Assembly (NCBI GenBank): GCA_039105265.1 | Contig: JAPFFF010000006.1 | Coordinates: 3,906,001-3,970,000 of the forward strand | Direction of reading: 5' to 3' | From: Tritrichomonas musculus | Taxonomy: Eukaryota > Parabasalia > Tritrichomonadida > Tritrichomonadidae | DNA: 64,000 bases | Shown: piece by piece, positions 9,163-21,300 of the stretch | Numbering within the stretch: the stretch's first letter is position 1 | How the letters are laid out: every line of letters starts with the position of its first letter | Translations under genes and position numbers: made by a program | Notes under the pieces: model-generated | What the model saw: only the letters and a program-made list of their open reading frames with translations | Database searches by the model: none | What the model was told of the DNA's origin: nothing

Positions 9163-9543
9163 TTAAGTTTGCTGCTTAAGAACGTAATTTTCAACCATGT
9201 CATATATTTCTTGTTGAATTTCACGACCTGTAGGATTATCTGTATTTAATAGATTCATTAAAGCATTTCGATATTGCTCAAGTCCACCTTGCTGTTCAAT
9301 AGTTGCTGCGATATCATATTCAGTAATTGTTGTTCGTTTCATTCGCTGCTTCATTTGATCAGTTGAAAGCATTTCTTGGGCACGTTCTTTAACTTTTTCA
9401 TAATCACGATTAACGTTTAATATACTCGCAAGGTTAACTCTGATTCTTTCCCACTTTCCCGATTCTATCATTTCTTTTAGTATAACTTCTGCAATTTCTT
9501 CTGCATCTAAATGAATAGATTGATCAATTTCTACAGATTCCAT
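9163..9543 (-). CDS. Small helical protein, BOD1/Shg1-like or ENY2-like
   Basis: A 126-residue all-helical protein. Residues 14-60 read EEIAEVILKEMIESGKWE, then RIRVNLASILNVNRDYEKV and KERAQEML, which follows the pattern of the Shg1/BOD1 family (a COMPASS histone-methylation subunit in fungi): a helix, then G-x-x-[DE]-x-[IL]-R, then YxxLxxxV. The C-terminal helix (IQQEIYDMVENYVLKQ) also fits. The same helices could be read as the Sus1/ENY2 family of SAGA/TREX-2, so the assignment is uncertain. Both alternatives point to chromatin. The start is the only upstream ATG, at 9541-9543. Confidence 0.4.
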   Translation of the reverse strand: MESVEIDQSIHLDAEEIAEVILKEMIESGKWERIRVNLASILNVNRDYEKVKERAQEMLSTDQMKQRMKRTTITEYDIAATIEQQGGLEQYRNALMNLLNTDNPTGREIQQEIYDMVENYVLKQQT

Positions 9544-10553
9544 TTTTAAAAATAATCGTTTTTAATTCAAAAATGAAATACTTTTCACAATAATTCGCAT
9601 TGATAAGTTATGAGTCCTTTTAAAACCTATCAAAAACTTTAGTGCTTAAGGAATTAAAAAGCATATCTTACTGAGTATTAATATTTGATTATCGTTTTTA
9701 ACTTCAGATTTAAATATTCATAATTTTATTATAACGTCTTAATGTATGGTCTAAAGCTAATTATCAAAAGAAATTTCGATTAAAAAGTGATCCATATTTT
9801 ATTTTTATTTAAATTACAAAAAAAAAAAAAAAATATAAATAAAATAAAATAAAATAAATTTTTATTATTGAATTACTAGCATCATACAGAAAAGATAAAA
9901 AGCTGATTACTATATATCATTACTAATAAATGAGATTAAGTGGAGGAGAAAAAACATCTTCATTTAAGTTCTGTTGTTAAATGGCATCTAGTGCTTAAAA
10001 ATAGTTTCTTCAAATTCGGATGTTTTCCCTTGTAAATATTGGATTATGTTTATGGATTAATATAATGAACATTTAAAATACTCTTTTCACCTATTCGACT
10101 AAATATTTAGAAATAGTGGAGATTAAATCGCATAATTTGTTAAGAAATCAACACCCTCTTATTTGATCTTGAAGTCAAACATTTATCTACTTTTTATTGA
10201 AGACTATTTCTTAGAATTTCACATCACTTGGCTTAAAATATAATTATCAATACAATTTTTCAATTGACAAAAATGTAATTGTTTTTTGCATCTTTATTTT
10301 TCTTATTTTCAGATAAAGAAAGAGAAATTTCTTTTTAATATAATTACAGATTTAACTTTTTCAGGAGCTTGAAGATGAATAAGTATATAAAAAAAAAAAA
10401 ACAATACTTACAAATTTCAATATTTGAAATATCAAAAATTTGTAAAATTATTCAAAACACTCAAATTTATTATTTCTATATTCAAAATATTTCAAACGAT
10501 ACAATTTTTACAAAAAAATCACACTTGGTGCTTTCACCATTATTTAGAGAAAT
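9544..10553. other. Gene-free AT-rich spacer (1 kb)
   Basis: About 1 kb between the small helical-protein gene and the CHD-like gene, which diverge. It contains poly(A) and AAAAT microsatellite-like runs around 9819-9860 and no convincing coding frame or RNA-like structure. The phrase AGTGCTTAA occurs twice (near 9641 and 9990), which may be chance. Confidence 0.4.
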
Positions 10554-13500
10554 ATGACGATAACTCCCCCGAATTCATCTACAAATCAAGTACCTATTCG
10601 AATTCATCCTCAACAACCAGGAACTTTACGAAGTGATACAGGGATTCAGACTGTATCAAATTCTCTTCCAAATCCAGTTATTAATACTCACCATGAAAAT
10701 AATCAAGCACACCAAACAGCAAATACAACTAACTCGCAGATATCTAGTCAATCAATACAGCATAGAGTGAATCCGCCAACTCCTATTTTTCATATGCCAC
10801 AATATCCGCCAACTTTTAATACTCGTCTAAATACATACGATGGTGTTCCGATACCACCTGTTTTACGCCCATATCAACCTCCAGAATCTAAAGAATTAAC
10901 AGAAGAAAAAGATATAATTCCAAATAAGATAATTATCTGTCGTATTTACGCATGTCGACATAATAGAAAACAGACACATAATGGTGAAAATGAATATCTA
11001 TGCTCTTTTACTGATTCACCTAATATTCGATTTGCAAGGTGGGTTTTACAATCTCAAATTCCATCAGATCCAAATAGTCTTCAAAAAATCAGAGAATTCA
11101 ACGAATCAAATTTAGAATCTGAATTTTTGAAAATTACTTCGCCGATTAATATTATATGTAATAATTCATTATCACCAGTTGAAGTAATTTGCCAATACAA
11201 AGAGAATTATTTATTTCGCTTTAAATTAAATAAAATCGATATTTTTTGCTGGGAACAAGAACCTAATGGTGAATTTTATGAAAATTTAATTAATGATTTT
11301 CAAGACAGAAAAAAAATTCAAAGGAAAGCACCAGTTATCACCAATGGAGTTAAGTTGATTTTAGATTCTATTCAAAAGCAAATGGGATTGATTTTTTGTG
11401 GCGAAAAAAATGATATTATTGAGTTTTTATCTGTTTTTACAGGAAAGGTAATTTTAATAACAAACGAACTTGGATTCAGTTGGTGGTGTAACCATTTTGA
11501 GGATAAAAGTTTATCATACGTTGCTTATAGAGGTGATGATTTTACTCGGGCAATTATTCGACAATTTCAAATTACAAATCGAACAGTTTTGTTTCTTTTA
11601 ACATACAACTCTGTTGTTTCAGATTTTTCTTATTTTAAAGATTATGAATTTGATTGCCTCATTGCAGATGATGGAGAACGACTCAAAAATCCTCAAGGAA
11701 AGAAAAGAAGCGCGCTTCAATCAATTAATTGCAAATATAGAATCGTTCTTACATCTAAATTGAAAGAAGATCAGCTTCGATCTATCCAAACTTTTGTTAA
11801 TAATGATGAATTAATTTATTTTAATGAACCAAAAAGAATAACAAAATATATATTTATACGGCCTACAGATTATCAATTAGCGCTCTTGGCCTCAAAGCCA
11901 TTTGAAGCTTCTAAAATTTGCCAAAACGGATTTTTAGTTCATAATCCACAAAATGGTAATAAATTCGACCAATCTATCAATGTATTTGAAAAATATTCAG
12001 CAAAGTTTTTATTTATAGGAAAAGTTGCAAAAAATATTAATGCTAAAACGGTTTTTATTTTTAAAAGTCACAAGCTTTTAGATCTTTGCCAAAAATATCT
12101 TGATTCAATTAAGATATCATGTAAAACACCACAAAATAAAGAAGCAGAAGCCCTAATCGCGCTTTTCTTCTTTAATGATTCTGATATAAATGAATATGAA
12201 ATAAAAATTGCAGTAGACTGTAATTGTAAAATTGATAATTATTATCGCTTAATTTTATATGGTACAAGAGAACATTATTTTTTATCCAAAAAGGTTCAAA
12301 ACAGAAACATTCAAAAAGCCGAAATATCTCATGTTCCAAGTCCCCCATTAATTTTATTTGAAAATTCTCCTGAATTGACTAACCTTGAGGATATTATCAA
12401 ATCATCAGCTTCACTTGTTTCTAGCAGCGTTTTTGACTTTCAATCGCTCGGAGTTAGCGAATTTTTAGACAAAAATCAGATCAAAAACACAATTCATGAA
12501 TTGTGCCGAAATGGTTTTCAGTTTGATAAACGACCTCTTTTTCAATCAGTTGCGATCGCTCTTTTTCGTGCTTTAAAACCAGGAAATATTACCTTATATC
12601 CGTTATCATTCTTCAAATTGGCAAAAGAAACTCAACTAACAAATATTTCCACTTTTTTATGCGATTCAAAGAAAAAATGGCTAGAACCTATCAAAACTCT
12701 GTTTCAAACAGTTGATTTCACGCCAATTCATGAACTTAAAAAATATTTTTATAAATCAGCTGACAGGATTCTCAAGTCAATTGAATATAAAATTATTACA
12801 TTGAACTTTTTTAAAAGTAATGACACCATTTTCAAGTTTGAAGTGCTTCCTCCTTCTCATCTTTATACTTTGGAAAATGACAAGAACCTTGTCATGTCTA
12901 TGAAACAAGGAATTTTCCCTCCTAACGATCAAAAGCGAATAGAAAATATAATTGCCATCATGAAATCGGAATTAATAGCTAATGACTTTCAAGAACGCTA
13001 TATCTTCCCTTTTTGGTCTGAAGGGGAAATTCAGTATCTTGCAAACGAGTTTGCGGACTTTGGGGGCGTTATTCCATATCATCGGATTTCGCTTTTAAGT
13101 AAAACTAATGAAGCCATCCAAAGTTTAAAAGCTGAGTTATCACGACAATTGCTAAATGGTTATAATACGATCAAAATTAGTTCAATTGTTCCAGCTACCC
13201 AAAAAGTTACTTTTCCTTCAATTCCACAAGTTATTACAATATCGGAGCCCTTATCACTCCAACTTGAGCTTCGTCTTCAGCTTGGTAAGTCATTACGTAC
13301 TGCTCTTGATTACGATATTAATGGCAATGAGAAATATGTTGGAAAAGATTTATTCTTGAATTTGTTCGTGCAACTATTTGGTTCTCAAAATCCTAATTTA
13401 AAAGTAGATGCATGGTTTCAACTTTTGAAGGGAATTGTTGAATTTGGTGTTTCTAATCTAGATGAACTTATTCTTTCACCGTCTCTCCCTTTTCGACGAT

Positions 13501-14687
13501 ATCTTACAAGCAACGAAATTGCATTTCTTGAAGGAAAATATGCTATTTTAAACTCGCTTGAAGAAGAAAAAAGCGAAATTCCTTCTTGTTTAAAAAGTGA
13601 AGCTTCACTTTTGCATTCAATTCAATTTGCCATAAAAGAAGCCAAAACAAAGGAAACTAATATTTCTAAGAATGTAATTGAAGTAAACAACGAACAACAA
13701 TTATCACAGATTCAATTCAAACAACAGCGACCGTTACCAACAATGCCCATCGGAGTACAACCAGTTAATACAAGCACCGCGCCCATATCATCATCACAAC
13801 AACAACCTCAGCCACAGCAATCGCAACCACCTTCTGGTGGGAGAAATTACTCACCACCAAATGAGCTACTTCAAAGAGCTGCTGATTTACAGAATCAGAA
13901 ACGGCATGAGAAAAAGAAAATGAAGCAGATGAAGCCTATAATTCCAGTCATCCCAGCAAAGAAGCAAATTCAATTAAATCAAGGGCCTTATATTCCACCA
14001 CATCAGCTTCCTATGCCAATTCCACAGCCACAGCTACAAGAACAGCAACATCCACAACCGCAAGTATTGATGATGGTAAAAACAATTGATGATAAAATTT
14101 CAAATGAAGATGCTCAAAAACAGCAAATGCAACAGCAACAACAATGGCCAAGACAGCAATACTACATGCCAAGCGTTGAAATCGCCCGAAAAGTTACAGA
14201 AAGTAATCAACAATCTCTTCCCCCTCAAGAAGCTATTGTTCTTCCTCCAAAGAAACGTCCTATCACCGTGATAAGCAATTCTTTAATACATCCGTCACAA
14301 CCGCCTCAGCTACAGCAACAACAGCCGCAACCTGAATCAATGCCAATAATCAATCCTGTCATTTCAACACAATCTACTGGAATAGTCGAGCCTCTGAAAA
14401 CTGCACACGCTAGAATGTCTCAGGCTGCTGCCCGGCAAATGATAAATGAAGACTTTCTGAAAAGTCTACCTCATCCAACAAGACAGAGCCAGCCACACAC
14501 CAATAATAATGTGCCACAACAGCAGCCTCCTTCTCCTCGCTCTCAGCAATCTACAGCTTTTCCTACACCTCAGTTCTTCGGTCAGCAACAACCTATGCCT
14601 AGCATTTCACAAGGAAGCGAACTTCAAACGGACGTGTCTTTGCTTCCTCTGAAAAAGAAACATTTGGCGAATTCTCCACAAAAATGA
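10554..14687 (+). CDS. CHD-like chromatin protein with a degenerate SNF2 ATPase
   Basis: The 1377-residue product has the layout of a CHD remodeller. There are two weak chromodomains (about 130-185 with EYLCSF...FARWVL, and 200-252 with YLFRFKLNKIDIFCWE), then a SNF2 N-lobe-like region (about 265-430) and C-lobe-like region (490-595), and a SANT/SLIDE-like segment near 818-860 (FWSEGEIQYLANEFADFGG). From about 1060 onward it is Gln/Pro low complexity. The ATPase motifs are lost: where ADEMGLGKT is expected the protein reads MGLIFCGEKND, and in place of DEAH it has ADDG (IADDGERLKN, about 368-377), though WWCNHF, YRGDD and RLKNPQGKK keep the SNF2 pattern. ATP-driven remodelling is therefore unlikely and a reader or scaffold role is inferred. 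The start is the first ATG of the frame. Confidence 0.6.
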   Translation: MTITPPNSSTNQVPIRIHPQQPGTLRSDTGIQTVSNSLPNPVINTHHENNQAHQTANTTNSQISSQSIQHRVNPPTPIFHMPQYPPTFNTRLNTYDGVPIPPVLRPYQPPESKELTEEKDIIPNKIIICRIYACRHNRKQTHNGENEYLCSFTDSPNIRFARWVLQSQIPSDPNSLQKIREFNESNLESEFLKITSPINIICNNSLSPVEVICQYKENYLFRFKLNKIDIFCWEQEPNGEFYENLINDFQDRKKIQRKAPVITNGVKLILDSIQKQMGLIFCGEKNDIIEFLSVFTGKVILITNELGFSWWCNHFEDKSLSYVAYRGDDFTRAIIRQFQITNRTVLFLLTYNSVVSDFSYFKDYEFDCLIADDGERLKNPQGKKRSALQSINCKYRIVLTSKLKEDQLRSIQTFVNNDELIYFNEPKRITKYIFIRPTDYQLALLASKPFEASKICQNGFLVHNPQNGNKFDQSINVFEKYSAKFLFIGKVAKNINAKTVFIFKSHKLLDLCQKYLDSIKISCKTPQNKEAEALIALFFFNDSDINEYEIKIAVDCNCKIDNYYRLILYGTREHYFLSKKVQNRNIQKAEISHVPSPPLILFENSPELTNLEDIIKSSASLVSSSVFDFQSLGVSEFLDKNQIKNTIHELCRNGFQFDKRPLFQSVAIALFRALKPGNITLYPLSFFKLAKETQLTNISTFLCDSKKKWLEPIKTLFQTVDFTPIHELKKYFYKSADRILKSIEYKIITLNFFKSNDTIFKFEVLPPSHLYTLENDKNLVMSMKQGIFPPNDQKRIENIIAIMKSELIANDFQERYIFPFWSEGEIQYLANEFADFGGVIPYHRISLLSKTNEAIQSLKAELSRQLLNGYNTIKISSIVPATQKVTFPSIPQVITISEPLSLQLELRLQLGKSLRTALDYDINGNEKYVGKDLFLNLFVQLFGSQNPNLKVDAWFQLLKGIVEFGVSNLDELILSPSLPFRRYLTSNEIAFLEGKYAILNSLEEEKSEIPSCLKSEASLLHSIQFAIKEAKTKETNISKNVIEVNNEQQLSQIQFKQQRPLPTMPIGVQPVNTSTAPISSSQQQPQPQQSQPPSGGRNYSPPNELLQRAADLQNQKRHEKKKMKQMKPIIPVIPAKKQIQLNQGPYIPPHQLPMPIPQPQLQEQQHPQPQVLMMVKTIDDKISNEDAQKQQMQQQQQWPRQQYYMPSVEIARKVTESNQQSLPPQEAIVLPPKKRPITVISNSLIHPSQPPQLQQQQPQPESMPIINPVISTQSTGIVEPLKTAHARMSQAAARQMINEDFLKSLPHPTRQSQPHTNNNVPQQQPPSPRSQQSTAFPTPQFFGQQQPMPSISQGSELQTDVSLLPLKKKHLANSPQK

Positions 14688-15306
14688 AAATGTTTGTTTT
14701 ATTATGTTTGTGTTTTTATTTTATTGTTATATAAAAAATTCGAATGAACAATTTTTTTTATATATGGAGAGAATCACTTCAATGACTATTTTGTTAAAAC
14801 TTTCTAGTTATGAAAATGGAGCAAACTTTTATATATAAAGAATGGTCCAAAGAATATTGATATGAATTAAAAATATAAAATAGTATATTATGTTATTTAG
14901 ATTAAGAATTATAAAATGTTTAAAAATCAATTATAAATGGAGAGAAAAATATAATAAATGATTTCTTTTAATCAGATTGATATTATTCTGTTTTGATAAG
15001 TAACCAAATTTTATTAGTGCAAAAGAAAAGTTATTAATTATTAAAAAATGAGCTATAACAACTTGTATTCGCTGAATTTTTTTTATTAATAATCGAAATT
15101 AAAAAAAATCATAACACTGCAAAGAAAAATCAATGCAGGTTAATAACAAAACAACAACATTTTTTTTCCATATTCAAGTTCATAAAGCTTATATCTTTTA
15201 CTTATTGGCCAATAAGTAAAACATTCCATATTTTATTGAGATATAAATAATTAATAACAACAATCTTAAATAATTAATAATAAAAAGACAACCTTTTTTT
15301 TTTTCC
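14688..15306. other. Intergenic spacer between convergent genes
   Basis: This 619-bp AT-rich spacer separates the stops of the CHD-like gene and the BEACH gene. It contains the inverted sequence CTTATTGGCCAATAAG near 15200 (a 16-bp perfect palindrome) and otherwise only AT runs. No gene is seen. Confidence 0.4.
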
Positions 15307-18300
15307 TTATTCAAGTTCATCAAACTTATAACTATGAATCATTCCATCAGCATCTCCAATAAGTAATGCATTCCCCATTCTATCAAAATCAACAACTGTT
15401 GTATCATGGTTAATTTCTTGTATTGATAGCTCGGTATCTTCGAGGAAAGGTAATTTCAAAATCTTAGTAATATGATCTCTCATTGAAACAACCAAATAAT
15501 TAATTCCATCTGTCCATGGAATAACTGTAGTGCTGTAAATGAGGGAATTTAACGCTTTTTCGCTAATAGGCTTCAAATTTTGATCAAATGTGGCAATTTT
15601 TGATTCCATGATGGATCCATTCATTGATACGGCAACATCGCCCATGTCAGATGTTGATATCGAAATAGGATCACCGATAACTTGCACATGAGTTCCATTA
15701 ATAAAGGTTCCGGTTATCAACGATGTTGACATTAAATAGCCGTCAGTACTGATTGAAAAGCATGTATTGAGGCGGCTATTAATTGCTATTGCTGCAACAG
15801 CTGATTGATGTTTTGCAATAACATCAATTGGTTTCAAAAGTTCTTTAAAGATTGAAATTGGAGCATTTGAATTGCTATTTTCTGATGTATTGCCTTTAGT
15901 ATTATCATTGTTATTATCGGGTTGAATCTCATTAGGGTCTTGAGATTTAATTGGAAGATATGATTTGCTTTCGCAATGATGCATCCAAAGTCGAACTGTG
16001 GAATCTTTTGAGCCTGTTGCAATATATTTTTCATCCATCGCTATAGCAGTGATTGTAACATTATGAAGTCGACTAATTACTGATGGTTTAATTTGAATAA
16101 TATCTTTTAGACCATTAGAACTGCTTGAATGCGATTTATTTTTATTTTTAAGAATTCCTTTAGAGCTGTGGCCAGATTTTATATATTTCTTATTTATAAA
16201 GTCAAGATCAAAGAAGAAAAGTGCTGGATCCCATGGAAGGGAAACAACAGCTGCATTTCTGCAAATAGCAACCTTTTGTCCCATTTCGCATACATCTTCT
16301 AATTCCGAAGGAATATTAAGAATTAATTTTCCTCTTCTTATATTAGCATGCTGATCTGGATAGAATAATGCAAAATTGAAAGCCGAATCCAATGATGCAA
16401 TAAATCTATGCTTTGAAATAGATAAATTGACTTGATTTGTAGATGTTGGTAATGAATGATGATCAGATAAAATATTATTTTGTGCGTTGTCATGAGAAGA
16501 ATTTGTTTCTATTGTCTGTGTTGGTAAATATAATACTGAAGAACTTATACATTTAACCGTTTTAGGCAAAGCGTTAGTTATCGTATGTTTGATTGAGAAA
16601 AATGCAGCAGGAAATGCTTTAGGCTCATTTATTTTTTGTGGAGGTTCAACATCAAATATCTGTGTTGCAGCTTCACCGAAACAAGCTGCAAATTCCCTAA
16701 TAACATTATACATTTTCCCTTCTCTTCCTTCAAGAGCATTTTCGAAGAAGTAAGGATGATAAATGTTATCATTTAAGATCGCTAAATCACCTCTGCTTTT
16801 AGGACCGAATATCAAGTCAATCCATTTATGTAGATTTAAAGTAACAAAAGGAGATTCCAATGCCATTCTATTTTTAGTAATAAAATCTAATGGTGAACTA
16901 GCCCACTTTGGAAGGACAACATCACCAACAGGTACTTCAGAATTAGTTTCGCATCCGAGATCAAAATTATTTTCGTTAATTAAGAAATCTGGAAGATAAA
17001 AGAACTCTGGAATTAATTCCCTAAAGTCCATTGATGATCCTGTTGTAGAATCCCAAGATCTTGCAATATCATTAAAAAGTCTATCAGCGACATCAAATCT
17101 TTGAGATTGAAGAATAATGTGAAGCGAAGTGAATGGTTCCATTCTAATCATGTAGCCGATAACGACTGCAGCCGAAGAATACAAAGCTCCATATAAATAA
17201 TATGAATCAGGATCGAATCTTTTTATACCGACAATTCTTTCCTTTAAGTTTTCCAATCTGTCCTTTGAAAAAGTACCTAAAGGTTTTGACAGATCACGAT
17301 ATACTTTTGGATCGTTCAAATCCAAAGTTTCACTTCTATAATCTTGTAATACCCAAGGGAATACTGGATACTGAGACAAGTCATTATAAGATCTTCCAGC
17401 ATATTTATTAATTTTTAATAAATAGTCAAAATTAGATAATTCACCTTTTTGCCACCTTTTAATTGACCTATTAATTAACGGTTTTATATCTTCATAATTA
17501 AGCTGAATGAATCTAATATTTGGTGTTCTAAATTCATTTAGCATTTGCAAGAATAAATGTCTTTGTTCATTAGAAGAGAAATCACAAAAGTAAGCTTTTT
17601 TGTAAGTTGTAAAAATTTCTACAGCAGTGTCAAGTAACAAGTAATGCCTCTGATAAACCGATGAGATCGATTTGAGAGGAATCCGATTAAACCGTTCAGA
17701 AGATTCAAATATAATTGCATTAATTGTCATAAGTAACGTGCCTGAATAATTCTTCTTCATTGTTACAAGGCTACAATCTAATTTGAGAATAACTTTTTCT
17801 GTCAATTTGTTAAAATTGTGAAGTTTTTGACGATCTGCTGCAATCAAAGCAAGATCGCCTTTGAATGTCGTCATTTTGAGCTTAGCAAACTCTCTTTGAT
17901 AGACTTCTTCAGCATTTTGAACGCTTCCTAGATCGCGGGTTAAAGATGCTTGTTTATGATCGTCGAAATTAAAATTCGTTTTCATGAAAAATAGGCAGAA
18001 ATGATGAATTTTATTTGCCAATTTACGATGCTTCTCTTTTTCAGCTTCAACTGTTTGCCAAGGTCCGTTCTCAGAAGAAAGACGACGAAAGATATTTTTA
18101 TATCCTTTGATGGCACTTGTCTCTTCTTCTCGCCTGGAGAGTGCAAAATGTTCTAGAGATGTTCTAAGAGACACTTCTTCGGTCATTTCGCCTTTTTTGA
18201 GAATTTTATTTAATTCGACAATTCCTGGAGAATCATGAAGAATTGACGCAATTTGTGATTCTTTCTTTGAAATGAAAATTTTAAGTGTTTTCTGAAGATT

Positions 18301-21300
18301 TGTTTCATATTCATTTGACTTTTCAATTAAAGGATTCAAAAAGTTGGTGTCAAAATCATTCGATGTTGTCGCTGGAACAGTAATTTTGAATTGTTGCTGT
18401 AAAATGTCGGCACAAAGAATGGTATTGGTATAAATAAAGTTCGTAGTGGCTGTTTTGTTGATTTCGTTGGCTTTCACTAAGCCAGCAAAAACTTCAACGA
18501 TAGCTTGACGATAGGGATGCAAATTTTCTGAGTTTTTATGGACGAATTGAATAAAGTTGTCACTAAGATTCATGAAATCATTCAAAAGTGATGGTACTTT
18601 CAGGCCTAAATGAATCAAATGTCCCATTAAATATATAAAGTTTATATCGCGGAACTTTTTCTTTTGAAAAATGGCTGAACGATCTAAAATGGATCTTATG
18701 ATTAGTTTTGCGAGATTTGAATCAACCCATTCAACTGGTTGACCATCCTCAGAATTGGTATAACGAGGGCCAAGAACAAATTTGGGTGAATGTTTTTTCT
18801 GATCAAGAGATACTTTGAACAATTCTTGATAATTGATATTTGTTTCTTGATTAGAAACATTTACAAGGGGAAGAACTAGTATAAATTGGATTATTTGACT
18901 ATAAATTTGAATAAATGCCTCTGAATCTAATGAAGAATTCGATTTTATTCGAACATCTTCTGTTTGCAAGAAATGTGCAAATAGCAACCTTATTATATGC
19001 GTATAATTATGTTTTGATCGATAGCTCATTGAATGAACAAAAGCAGTTAATGCAAGATACTTTGAACCACTCTTTGAAAGTTGATTAAGATTGTCTGTTT
19101 GTGATTGTGCTTCTTGCTCACTTGATGGTGATTGGCATGATGATTTGATATACATGCTTGTCAAAAATTCAATACAGTGTTCACTTAATTTATTAACTTG
19201 GCTTTGTGCACTCGGTAATTGTGCCATTAATAATAAAACAAAAGGATAATCCCAACTATCTTCCAAAGAATCATTATTACTATTTAAAATAATATTGGTA
19301 AGATAATCAAAATGTGGGACACTTTTTTCTTCAGGAAGTTGCTGAATGCCAAGTAAGAAAAGCGGAATTAAATGAGCATAAGTGACAATTTGTTTTGATC
19401 TCTTTATCATAGCTCTCTTTGTAATTTCAACAAATTCTTCGTCAATTGTTGAAAAAGTAATGGTTGAGATAATTCCACTTTCCCATTGATTTCTCTTAAA
19501 TGGCTTCAAATGTTCGTTATTAAGAAGAAGGAAAATATGATAAACTGATTTGAGTGATATAGGATTAGGTAACTTGAATAGATTGTACAATGATGAGAAA
19601 GCATAGTCTTTAGTCATGTACTGCATTACAACTTTATTCTTTCTTTGAAGTAAGAAAATGAAAAGTTTCATAGATTCTTGAGAAAATTCAAGATCGAGAG
19701 TTTCGCAGCAGAAAGAAATAAGCAATGATACATCATCCTCAGTAAGAAATTCATCTGTCATTTGTTTAATTATCTCCCAGAAACAGTCACGAATCTTTGT
19801 ACAATCAGACGGTCTTTCAGCTTCAACGTTCTTATTCAATATATCCATTTTTGGTTCATCAACAAGGCATATTTTTTTATTTGAGTTGTGAGTCCACAAA
19901 TAAACTCGCATAAGCATCAATAATTTGCTGATGTTGAATTCTCTTAATTTTGATTGCTTTGAAGATTCTCTATTTAATAATTGCTTATAAATTATTTCAT
20001 AAAATCTTAAGTAAGCACGTGTTTGAAATTCAATTGGTAGATAAAGCCAAAGTTTGAAATTAAACATAACATTGTCAACAAAATTATTAATAAGTGGGAC
20101 AAATCGCAATGACACAAAAAGTTCGCATATTGAATCTATTACTTTATCATTTTGAAGGTTCTTCAATGATGAAATGCTTAATAAAAATGCTAAAATTGAA
20201 GGACCATTTATCTTCTTAAACATTTTCTGAGCACCATTTGTAAAATCAGAAGAAAAAACAGCTGTCAATAGATTAAGCAATGATGGTAGAAAATGCTGAT
20301 CAAATGATTGGCCTGTTACTAATTGATGGTCCAATTGACCAAAAAATGGTAGAAAAGTCGAGATTCCTCCAAGCAAATCAAGAAGGAAAATAGGCTCTGG
20401 CTCATTATTTAAAATAGATCCAACAACACGTAAAGTTGTTGGGTAAACCAAATTAACTGCGAATTTATCAAAAACGACAGATGCATAAAATACAAATAAA
20501 ACTTTTTGTGCAAAAGATGAGTTAAAAATAGGATTGAAAAATGAAAAGAACTGACTCTTTTCTGATTCATGGAATGACGTTGGTTTGGATCTTGGTAATA
20601 AATTATAGCATCTAATCAAATCTTGATGAATGACTTCTTTTGAACAGAAAACACGGCACACCTTGCATGGAATATTAACAAATGCTCTAAAATGGGTAAA
20701 TCCCGAAGGATATTTAATTTCATGGTATTTAAATGAAAATTCAATAGATTGATGATCTTGGGATTTTTGTGAATTTCGGTTTTGAATCACTATCATTTGT
20801 GTTGGTGCGTAAAAGATTTCCATTGTCATCCAAACTTTTGTTTTTAATTTATCTTTTGTTTCAGCTTTATTTGTTACTTCACCAATTTTGTACGAAAATT
20901 CAAAATGATCCCTCTTCCATTCAAGTGCCATTCTATTTGAGAACGAGCTAAACTCGAAAATTTTTCCATCAAAATCATCTGTGTCAAAATAGATCTCAAA
21001 AGAGAAGAGAAATCCAGTGTTGTTGATAAGTTCAATTGGAATTTCGGGTAATTGAAGTCGTGTATCATTTCCTGACAATTTGAAGAATGATGTCGGGCTT
21101 TGGCATCTCTTCTTGAAAAGATCTGATATCATATTAATCACTCGCAATGTGAAAAATGGTCTTTTCTGGTCAGGAAGTGAAGCACAAAATCTGAAAAGTG
21201 ATCTAAAATCACGACTTTTCAAATTATATAAGCTCAACGAATAGAACAAATTGAAAAAGTCATCAAAAAGTTCATCTGATCCCTCTTTCGCTCTGTACTC

